From: CAVZLD01 sp964522605
GTDB lineage: Bacteria; Planctomycetota; Planctomycetia; Pirellulales; Pirellulaceae
Length of the DNA stretch: 8,761 bases
Assembly (NCBI GenBank): GCA_964522605.1
Contig: CAZFWV010000293.1
Span: 1-8,761 of the forward strand
Direction of reading: 5' to 3'
Shown: in pieces, positions 1 through 5,182 of the stretch
Position numbering within the stretch: the stretch's first letter is position 1
Layout of the letters: every line of letters begins with the position of its first letter
The notes under the pieces: generated by a model
Seen by the model: only the letters and a program-made list of their open reading frames with translations
What the model was told of the DNA's origin: nothing
Databases searched by the model: none
Position numbers and translations under genes: made by a program

Positions 1-62
1 GCGATGATCAGTAGTATCGCCACGGTGCTCAGCAGGATTTGCACGATCTTCTTCCACTTCAT
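1..62 (-). CDS. Start of a probable membrane-anchored or exported protein (partial, unknown function)
   Basis: Only the first 20 codons are inside the window; the gene would run off the left edge. From the ATG at 62-60 the peptide reads MKWKKIVQILLSTVAILLII: a basic start (K2, K4, K5) followed at once by a long hydrophobic stretch, which is the pattern of a signal peptide or N-terminal anchor. A GGAG lies at 76-73, 10 nt before the ATG, a little far for an ideal ribosome site. The frame differs from that of the upstream gene, which stays open to position 1, so if both are real they overlap by at least 62 bp. It would be the third gene of the sigma-factor operon. Function cannot be judged. The alternative is a chance frame inside the upstream gene. 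Confidence 0.5.
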   Translation of the reverse strand, partial: MKWKKIVQILLSTVAILLII

Positions 63-504
63 TTTTCCACCACTCCAGGAGAAGAGTTCGATTTGCCGTA
101 ACAGAATCGACTGCTGCGATATTTAAATGGTCGTGATCAAATTGCTTCAACGCCGCCAGAAGTGCGTCGTGGATCGATCTCATCTGTTCGGGATCGGCTG
201 TTCGTTCGACAGATTCCACGACTCGTGCGACGCGTCGCTCCGCCGGTGTTGGTCCCAGAAGGGCGGCCAGACGCTGCTCCTGCAGGTGGAGATTCATGAG
301 CCAGGCAAGCGTCGCAAGCAAGACCATTGCCGCGGTGGCCAGACTGCCGAGGTGATCGAGCACGAAGCGGCGCAGGCCGTTTCCCGGCGGGCAGGGTGAA
401 TCGCCGAGGCGGACGAGGATTCTCTCCCGCAATTCAGGTGGCGCTCCGCGAGGCACCAAACGGCCAAGCTGCTGCTCGAAAGCATGATCGTCAAATTCGT
501 TCAT
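1..504 (-). CDS. Small single-TM protein downstream of an ECF sigma factor; candidate anti-sigma-like partner (partial)
   Basis: The frame is open from the ATG at 504-502 to the window edge (168 codons, no stop seen). Its ATG overlaps the stop of the sigma factor gene as ATGA, which implies translational coupling; a poor GGAAAG lies upstream. Visible parts: an acidic N-terminus (NEFDDHAFEQQ), a PPELRERIL segment around residues 22-30, one probable membrane helix at about 47-69 (DHLGSLATAAMVLLATLAWLM), then an Arg/Glu-rich helical segment at 72-125 that may form a coiled coil. The layout (short cytoplasmic part, one helix, outer part) and the position match membrane proteins that restrain ECF sigma factors, but I see no zinc-binding HxxxCxxC motif and no recognisable anti-sigma domain. 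The role is therefore inferred from context. The last ~20 codons look less protein-like and overlap a better-looking start at 62. Confidence 0.72.
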   Translation of the reverse strand, partial: MNEFDDHAFEQQLGRLVPRGAPPELRERILVRLGDSPCPPGNGLRRFVLDHLGSLATAAMVLLATLAWLMNLHLQEQRLAALLGPTPAERRVARVVESVERTADPEQMRSIHDALLAALKQFDHDHLNIAAVDSVTANRTLLLEWWKNEVEEDRANPAEHRGDTTDHR

Positions 505-1019
505 TCTGGCTTTCCACAGTGCAGGGTTTCGCGCATCTGCCCGAGCGCGCGTCGGTACCAAGTCGCGGCCGTGCCGAGAGGAATTCCTAGGACGGGGGAA
601 ATCTCGGCGAAACTCAGTCGGGCGAACATTTTCAATTCCACCACTTCGCGATAGTTCGCCGGCAGTGCATTCATCGCCTTCGCCACAAGCTCGCGGAACT
701 CTTGTTCGGATCGTGTCGCGTCAACCGCTGGTTCAAACAGCAATTCCGCCGTGGCTGGCCTTGCTCGTCGACGTCTCCTCCAGCGTTTCGCTTCATTGCG
801 GACCACCTGAAATACGTAGCCAGCGATGTGCTCGACGCCTCGGAGCCGTTCTCTGGAGCCGTAAAGACGCGCGAATGATTCCTGCAATAGGTCGGCGGCG
901 TCTTCGGCGGAACCGGTTTCCGCGAGGAGGTAGTGGTACGCGCGATCCGCAAGCTGGTCATAGAGCTCCGCGAACGCAGCCGGATCTCCCTCCGCCAGTC
1001 TCTGATTCAGGCGTTCCAT
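501..1019 (-). CDS. ECF-type RNA polymerase sigma factor (sigma-70 family)
   Basis: A 172-aa protein, the normal size of an extracytoplasmic-function sigma factor, which directs RNA polymerase to a small stress or signal regulon. Region sigma-2 covers about residues 11-82 (DPAAFAELYDQ, then AEDAADLLQESFARLY, which fits core binding and -10 recognition). An Arg-rich linker RRRRRAR sits at 81-87. Region sigma-4 covers about 105-166, with NALPANYREVVELK followed by a helix-turn-helix (LSFAEISPVLGIPLGTAATW) for the -35 element. The start is supported by GGAG at 1028-1025, 5 nt before the ATG. The next gene overlaps its stop by ATGA, so the two are co-translated. The space upstream is repeat-rich and I could not assign a clear promoter. 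The subgroup cannot be set by eye. Confidence 0.93.
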   Translation of the reverse strand: MERLNQRLAEGDPAAFAELYDQLADRAYHYLLAETGSAEDAADLLQESFARLYGSRERLRGVEHIAGYVFQVVRNEAKRWRRRRRARPATAELLFEPAVDATRSEQEFRELVAKAMNALPANYREVVELKMFARLSFAEISPVLGIPLGTAATWYRRALGQMRETLHCGKPE

Positions 1020-1132
1020 TCGTGCTCCGAAACAGTCGTTATCAACAAGACCTCAACCACGCGCTCCCTTATTCAGAATTCTGCCAGGAAATCCGAATCC
1101 GTCCCCAATCAGGACCAGTCACGCGACCACAG

Positions 1133-1187
1133 GCGAACGCCACCCCAGCGCCAAGAAAAAAATCCCGTTGGCTGACATCAACGCGGG
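1133..1187 (+). repeat. 55-bp direct repeat, left copy at gap edge
   Basis: Fifty-five bases beginning GCGAACGCCACCCCAGCG and ending TGACATCAACGCGGG are identical to 1288-1342. This copy stops exactly where the Ns begin. Fifty-five is a common assembly k-mer length, so the simplest reading is that two contigs ended in the same k-mer and were scaffolded without merging. A true genomic duplication is the alternative. Confidence 0.95.
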
Positions 1188-1287
1188 NNNNNNNNNNNNN
1201 NNNNNNNNNNNNNNNNNNNNNNNNNNNNNNNNNNNNNNNNNNNNNNNNNNNNNNNNNNNNNNNNNNNNNNNNNNNNNNNNNNNNNNN
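1188..1287. other. Scaffold gap (100 N)
   Basis: Exactly 100 undetermined bases, the usual placeholder for a gap of unknown length. It is bounded on both sides by the same 55 bp, so real missing sequence may be zero or negative (an unmerged overlap). Confidence 0.99.
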
Positions 1288-1342
1288 GCGAACGCCACCC
1301 CAGCGCCAAGAAAAAAATCCCGTTGGCTGACATCAACGCGGG
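1288..1342 (+). repeat. 55-bp direct repeat, right copy at gap edge
   Basis: This is identical to 1133-1187 and starts at the first base after the Ns. It runs on into a tandem 12-mer, CATCAACGCGGG at 1331-1342 and again at 1343-1354, which leads straight into the first palindromic element. Confidence 0.95.
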
Positions 1343-1352
1343 CATCAACGCG

Positions 1353-1446
1353 GGGACAGGCCATGCGAATGCGACCCAACCGATTGCTCGCATGACAGCA
1401 GCTATCATGCTAGCGATTTCTCCAGCCGCGACGCCGTGCCTGTCCC
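1353..1446. repeat. Palindromic intergenic element, unit 1 (REP/MITE-like)
   Basis: The left arm is GGGACAGGCCATGCG (1353-1367) and the right arm CGCCGTGCCTGTCCC (1432-1446); the arms are inverted copies matching at 12 of 15 positions. In the middle, 1390-1410 is itself a near-perfect palindrome (GCATGACAGC...TATCATGC). The 94-bp unit is repeated 124 bp downstream. No open reading frame lies inside. The structure suits a non-autonomous mobile element or a transcribed hairpin; the class is inferred. Confidence 0.8.
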
Positions 1447-1476
1447 CGCGTGGCGACGCGACCCTGGCGCGACCCT

Positions 1477-1570
1477 GGGACAGGCCATGCGAGGTCGGGC
1501 CAGCCAGATGCTGGCATGAAAGCAGCTGTCGTGCTGGCTAACCGGCGGTCCGCAACGCAATGCCTGTCCC
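1477..1570. repeat. Palindromic intergenic element, unit 2
   Basis: This is the second copy of the preceding element at exactly +124 bp for the left arm (1477-1491), the centre (GCATGAAAGCAGCT from 1514) and the right arm (1556-1570). The arms match at 13 of 15 positions as inverted copies. The stretches between them have drifted, so the duplication is old or the ends are under selection. To the right, 1571-1581 continues as CGCGTTGAGGC, and the combined 26 bp reappear inverted at 8730-8755 with two mismatches. Confidence 0.82.
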
Positions 1571-1627
1571 CGCGTTGAGGCGCAGCGGTCGATAGCGCAA
1601 GGACCAAGAAGAGGAAATAATTTCTTG

Positions 1628-1642
1628 ACGGCGGTGCCGTCA
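1628..1642. promoter_or_regulatory. Inverted repeat upstream of the DUF4838-type gene
   Basis: GACGGC GGT GCCGTC is a perfect 6-bp inverted repeat with a 3-base centre, about 117 bp before the chosen GTG start. It could be an operator or a small hairpin. There is no second copy in the window to support a binding site, and a chance match is quite possible in GC-rich DNA. Confidence 0.3.
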
Positions 1643-1744
1643 TGCGTGCAGACTGGCACCTTTGGGCAGGCAGACGTGATCGGCTCGATGTTTTCGATCT
1701 CGAATCGGGCAGGAGACCACATCCTGTCGTTCGACGGAAATAGC

Positions 1745-1751
1745 AAAGGAG
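1745..1751 (+). promoter_or_regulatory. Ribosome binding site deciding the GTG start at 1760
   Basis: AAAGGAG, 8 nt before GTG 1760-1762. Together with the signal peptide that follows, it favours this start over the in-frame TTG 1625 and ATG 1688, neither of which opens into a signal sequence. Confidence 0.8.
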
Positions 1752-1759
1752 AATCCGAG

Positions 1760-3616
1760 GTGAAGATCCGCGGCAGTGCTTTCGCCATCGTCTTGATCCT
1801 GACCGGGACGGTCGGCCTGGACGCCTCCGAGGTGGCCCGCGCGAGCGCCATCCCGCTTGTGGAAGCGGGCAAACCGGTCGCCTCGATCGTGGTGGCTCAA
1901 GAGCCCACTCCCGCCGCCCGACTCGCCGCAGTGGAACTTCAGCTTCATCTCGAGAAGATCACGGGGGCGACTCTGCCCATCGTGACCGACGAACTTGACG
2001 TATCGGGCGCTCGCATTCTCGTAGGTGAGAGCAAACAGACACGCGAATTGGGACTGTCCAATGCGGGCTTTCAGTCGCAAGAGTACCTGATCGGTTTTCG
2101 CCCCAACACAATCATCCTCATGGGACGTGACTGGCACGATACGCCGCAGAATCGCACGGAGCTGGGACGCTGCACTTACGGCTACCCCCTTGATACCTAT
2201 CGCAAGCAGATCGACTATCACCAAGCCACGGGCCGCGAAACAGGAGAAAGTGATCCCATCACGCTTCCCGGTCTTTTTGACGACCAGGGCACGTGCTATG
2301 CCACCTACGATTTCCTGGAAAGATTCTGTGGCGTCCGCTGGTACGGTCCGTCGGAGATCAATCTCGTCTTTCCCAGACAATCGACCCTCGTTGTGCCGAG
2401 TGATCAAGAGATCCGACGCTTACCCGACCTGAAGCACCGCCACGCCACGGGTGGGAGCTGGCCGATCCTTCACATCCAATGGGATAAGCCGACCGAAGAT
2501 CAACTGCAACTCTACTGGCGCCGTCTTCGCGTAGGAGGCGAAAAATGGGCGGGCAACCATACGATCTGGCGAAATACGGTGCGCGATATCTTCAACGATC
2601 CCGAGTACCAGGCCGTCGGCGCTGGCCAAGGCAGCCAGCTTTGCCTTTCCCATCCAAAGCTCGTGCGGGCCGTGGCACAGGCGGCGCGAGATTTCTTCGA
2701 TGGACGCGCACTCCCAGATGGACTGAAAGCGATGGGGGACTATTTTGCCGTAGTCCCGGATGACAACGCTTCATGGTGCGAGTGCCCGCGTTGCGGCGAA
2801 ATCATGTCCATCAGCCGGCGCGACGAGCGCGGCAAGGGTTTCTTCAGCAATGCGCGAGATAGCTATTACGTATTTCACTTCGTGAACGAAGTCGCCAAGG
2901 AAGTACAAACTTCTCATCCCGACAAATTCATCGTGGCGCTGGCATACGCGTCATATGCCTATCGGCCTGAAGGATTATCGCTAGAAACCAATCTCTGTGT
3001 CGCGCCGTGCCTGCACACCTGTTACGGATACGATCGCGCGACCTCGCAGAACGATCTCGAACTGTATCAGTCCTGGGTGTCCGACTCGGGGCGACGCGTC
3101 TATCTGTGGAACTATTTCCATCACCCGATGGAGCCGGCCGTCATCCAGAATTGGAACTGTTTTCCCTGTTTCATGCCGGACGTGATCTCGCAGGATGTAC
3201 AACGGTTCTGCCGCGACGGCGTGCGGGGCGTCTTTCTCTGCGGGATCGGTCAACAGCTGGATTATTACCTTTACATGCAGATGGCTCTCGACGCAGACCG
3301 CGACTACCAGAAAATCGTTGACGAGTTCTTTCGGTTGTACTTCGGCAGTGCGGAGCAGCCCATGAAGCGATTCTACGATCGCGTCTCGCAGATCAACCGT
3401 GATGAAGGGGTTGTTGGTCGAACACCACAACTCTCATGGGAAAGACTCGGGACGGCATCGCGAATGACCGAGCTGGAGGACTGCATTCAACTGGCGGTCC
3501 AGAGCGCCCAGGGCGAAGTCGAGCGGCGACGGGTCGAAACTTGGCGGAAAGGGGTCTGGGAATACATGCAGACCGGTCGCCGCCAGTATCTCGAGGCGGC
3601 CGGCCGCTCCCGCTGA
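1760..3616 (+). CDS. Secreted DUF4838 domain-containing protein (probable carbohydrate-related)
   Basis: Starting at the GTG after AAAGGAG, the protein has 618 aa and opens with a signal peptide (KIRGSAFAIVLILTGTVGLDA, cleavage near residues 22-28), so it acts outside the cytoplasm. Residues about 31-150 resemble the N-terminal non-catalytic domain of alpha-glucuronidase-type hydrolases: a strand SIVVA, then AARLAAVELQLHLEKITGATLPI, then ARILVGES. The rest matches the DUF4838 pattern, including GLFDDQGTCYATYDFLERFCGVRWY, a Cys cluster C340-x-C342-x2-C345 after DDNASW that could bind metal or form disulfides, and the YYLYMQMALDADRDY segment near the C-terminus. Members are common in planctomycetes and Bacteroidetes with polysaccharide breakdown genes, but no reaction is established for this one. 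It stands alone here, with repeat-filled DNA on both sides and no visible terminator. Confidence 0.88.
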   Translation: MKIRGSAFAIVLILTGTVGLDASEVARASAIPLVEAGKPVASIVVAQEPTPAARLAAVELQLHLEKITGATLPIVTDELDVSGARILVGESKQTRELGLSNAGFQSQEYLIGFRPNTIILMGRDWHDTPQNRTELGRCTYGYPLDTYRKQIDYHQATGRETGESDPITLPGLFDDQGTCYATYDFLERFCGVRWYGPSEINLVFPRQSTLVVPSDQEIRRLPDLKHRHATGGSWPILHIQWDKPTEDQLQLYWRRLRVGGEKWAGNHTIWRNTVRDIFNDPEYQAVGAGQGSQLCLSHPKLVRAVAQAARDFFDGRALPDGLKAMGDYFAVVPDDNASWCECPRCGEIMSISRRDERGKGFFSNARDSYYVFHFVNEVAKEVQTSHPDKFIVALAYASYAYRPEGLSLETNLCVAPCLHTCYGYDRATSQNDLELYQSWVSDSGRRVYLWNYFHHPMEPAVIQNWNCFPCFMPDVISQDVQRFCRDGVRGVFLCGIGQQLDYYLYMQMALDADRDYQKIVDEFFRLYFGSAEQPMKRFYDRVSQINRDEGVVGRTPQLSWERLGTASRMTELEDCIQLAVQSAQGEVERRRVETWRKGVWEYMQTGRRQYLEAAGRSR

Positions 3617-3821
3617 GTGGCCCTCAGCTTCCGCCGCGAAGATCCTCACGCACACACAGCGTGTCAACTGTTTTTCTTCGCGAAACTACCGACCGAACGG
3701 CCTATCTCAATACACACGAGGAAGGCGGTTCGCCTGCCTCGCATCATCGTCGTGCATTTTTCAGCGACACCAGCCTCCAGGCGAATCGAAGTGGCTGGCC
3801 TGCGAAACCGCGGAAATCGCT

Positions 3822-3963
3822 GGGACAGGCAATGCGTTAATCTGCGTCCAAAACCGCCTGGAGCTCCGGCCTGAGTTCGCGACTTCAGCAACCTCGGACG
3901 ACTCCGTTCACTGCCGTGAGTCGACCACCGGGCACCCCGCTGCGACAACGCAGTGCCTGTCCA
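3822..3963. repeat. Inverted-arm intergenic element, third locus
   Basis: The left arm GGGACAGGCAATGCG is at 3822-3836 and the inverted right arm CGCAGTGCCTGTCCA at 3949-3963; they match at 13 of 15 positions and a few bases more inward (GTT/AAC). The 142-bp span is longer than the two 94-bp units at 1353 and 1477, and its middle has no obvious similarity to theirs, so this may be a related subfamily. Confidence 0.65.
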
Positions 3964-4085
3964 TGCCTTTCGTGACGCAGTGCCTTTCCATGCCTTTCGC
4001 ATGCGTTCCGTGCGTGCATGGCGTCCCGGCCCAACGCAGTGCCTGTCCATGCCTTTGCCCAACGCAGTGCCTGTCCATGCCTTTG
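3949..4085 (-). repeat. Cluster of four right-arm repeats, two in perfect 28-bp tandem
   Basis: CGCAGTGCCTGTCCATGCCTT plus T (22 bp) occurs at 3949-3970, 4035-4056 and 4063-4084, and with one change (TTTCC) at 3976-3997. The last two belong to perfect 28-bp tandem copies, 4030-4057 and 4058-4085. All four face the same way and end about 155 bp before the PDZ gene. Read on the minus strand, the core is GGACAGGCACTGCGTTG, a variant of the family seen elsewhere in the window. Confidence 0.9.
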
Positions 4086-4225
4086 CCGCGCCAAGAGAAA
4101 TCTTTTTCTGAATTCCATGTCCCCTCGTGGAGACGACGTCCGCTGAGCAAGGTAACGGGGACGACGACGCGAGCCGAGGGGGCCGCGAGAGTCTTCGATG
4201 TAAGAAAACTGGGAAATTTACTGAC

Positions 4226-4231
4226 AAGGAG
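4226..4231 (+). promoter_or_regulatory. Ribosome binding site deciding the ATG start at 4239
   Basis: AAGGAG, 7 nt before the ATG. It rules against the longer in-frame start at 3963, which would translate the repeat cluster and lacks both a signal peptide and a good ribosome site. Confidence 0.88.
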
Positions 4232-4238
4232 CCTGACC

Positions 4239-5012
4239 ATGACCGCCCGCATCACCTCGATCGTCATCATCACCCTCGCCGCAATCAACCTCAGCCGCAC
4301 CGCCGACGCCGGTTCTCCTTTCGGAGACGTCCAGAAGTTCGTGAAACAGGCCGAGCGCATCATGGGCGGTGGTGGCAGCCACCACGTACAACCGCGGCCC
4401 TGCCCCAAGCCGACTCCGCACCCGACACCGGCTCCGTATCCCACACCTTGCCCGACGCCGACGCCCTACCCGCAGCCCGGCCCGGTGGTCAATCCGAATC
4501 CGGCACCTCAGCCGTATCCCTCGAGCTACTTCCTGGGGGTTTACACCACGACGGTGGCGGTCGACCGCGGCGGGGCAGTGCCTTCTGGTCCGCAGGTCCG
4601 TGTCGTGCCCGGTTATGGGGAGCAGGTCTATGGACAACGAATTGACCGGATTGTCGCCAACTCACCCGCATTCCATGCTGGCTTGGAGCCCGGAGACACG
4701 ATCATCAACGCCAACGGCTATGCGATGGACAACCGCGAGCAGCTGCAGGCGGCCATCGATAACTCGAGAGGGTACCTTGAGATGCAGGTGCTGGACGGAC
4801 GGACCAGTCAGATCGTGTGGGTCGTGGCCGAGACACAGGCTCAAGGCGGCGGTCCGCTGGTAACGCGTACTCAGACCGGCTTCAACGGCTCGTCTCGAAT
4901 GGCTCAACCGAGCGGCTCGACCAGTTCGTTCACTCGATCCAGTGCAGCAACGAACTCGATGTCCGCTCCGCAAGGCACGGGCGGACGCCGAGCGCCAGTT
5001 CGTCGTCGCTGA
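4239..5012 (+). CDS. Secreted proline-rich PDZ-domain protein
   Basis: The 257-aa product begins with a signal peptide (MTARITSIVIITLAAINLSRTADA, cleavage after about residue 24). Then come a short helical segment with a Gly/His patch (GGGGSHH, 43-49), a proline-rich linker at about 52-94 built of PTP/PAP/PYP-type steps with Cys55 and Cys71, one PDZ domain at about 97-198, and a Ser/Thr/Gln-rich tail ending in RRAPVRRR. The PDZ signature is clear: YFLGVY, IDRIVANSPAFHAGLEPGD, TIINANGYAMDN, LQAAIDN and LEMQVLDG. PDZ domains bind peptide ends or internal strands. There is no protease domain as in DegP/HtrA relatives, so it is more likely a binding or scaffold protein of the periplasm or envelope. 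It is transcribed alone and ends at a strong terminator. Confidence 0.9.
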   Translation: MTARITSIVIITLAAINLSRTADAGSPFGDVQKFVKQAERIMGGGGSHHVQPRPCPKPTPHPTPAPYPTPCPTPTPYPQPGPVVNPNPAPQPYPSSYFLGVYTTTVAVDRGGAVPSGPQVRVVPGYGEQVYGQRIDRIVANSPAFHAGLEPGDTIINANGYAMDNREQLQAAIDNSRGYLEMQVLDGRTSQIVWVVAETQAQGGGPLVTRTQTGFNGSSRMAQPSGSTSSFTRSSAATNSMSAPQGTGGRRAPVRRR

Positions 5013-5044
5013 TCGCGAACGCAGCGCGAATGAAATCTCGAGTC

Positions 5045-5083
5045 AAAGCCGCCAGTCCCTCCGCGGGGCTGGCGGCTTTTTTT
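5045..5083 (+). terminator. Rho-independent terminator of the PDZ gene
   Basis: The stem AAAGCCGCCAG (5045-5055) pairs perfectly with CTGGCGGCTTT (5069-5079). The 13-base loop can pair CCC with GGG inside, and the stem is followed by a run of seven T (5077-5083). It lies 33 bp after the stop codon. On the other strand the hairpin is followed only by TTTGAC, so it should stop rightward transcription mainly, though it may also weaken read-through from the convergent kinase gene. Confidence 0.95.
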
Positions 5084-5182
5084 GGTTTCCAGCACAGCGG
5101 CCGCAGCACGACGGCAGACGACGCAAGCGCATCGAGATCGAGATGGATCCACCCGTTCGTTCGATCGGCAGCCATCATCCGT

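Larger units (their letters stand above)
1020..1759. other. Divergent intergenic space with repeats and an assembly gap
   Basis: This stretch separates the leftward sigma-factor operon from the rightward DUF4838-type gene. It holds, in order, about 110 bp of presumed sigma-operon upstream DNA, a 55-bp sequence repeated on both sides of 100 Ns, a 12-bp tandem duplication, two palindromic elements at 124-bp period, an inverted repeat at 1628-1642, and the ribosome site of the next gene. Open frames crossing it are interrupted by the gap or built from the repeats and have no protein-like character. I could not pick convincing promoters for either side. Confidence 0.7.
3617..4238. other. Intergenic spacer between the DUF4838-type and PDZ genes
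   Basis: This 622-bp spacer holds no convincing gene. About 200 bp have no recognised feature; then a GGGACAGGC arm at 3822, a GC-rich stretch with GGAGCTCC palindromes, a cluster of reverse-oriented repeat copies at 3949-4085, and about 150 bp of presumed upstream DNA for the PDZ gene. Frames on both strands reaching across it owe their length to the repeat tract and read as low-complexity peptides such as HGQALRWAKAWTGTALG, so I do not call them. Confidence 0.7.

Noticed and set aside
1149..1173. GCCAA...A7...TTGGC as a terminator
   Set aside because: The stem is only 5 bp and the A-run lies in the loop, so it does not have terminator structure on either strand.
1625..1759. Upstream TTG/ATG starts for the DUF4838-type gene
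   Set aside because: GTG 1760 has AAAGGAG at proper distance and opens directly into a signal peptide; the upstream codons add a segment with no family resemblance.
3949..4085. Possible CRISPR array
   Set aside because: The 22-28 bp copies are adjacent or irregularly spaced (27, 59, 28 bp), without uniform unique spacers, and no cas gene is present.
3664..4227. Long minus-strand open frames across the spacer
   Set aside because: The peptides are repeats of HGQALR/AWTGTAL type caused by the DNA repeats; no ribosome site or protein-like composition.
3963..4238. In-frame N-terminal extension of the PDZ protein
   Set aside because: It translates the repeat array into Cys/Pro-rich low-complexity sequence, has no good ribosome site, and would bury the signal peptide that follows AAGGAG and ATG 4239.
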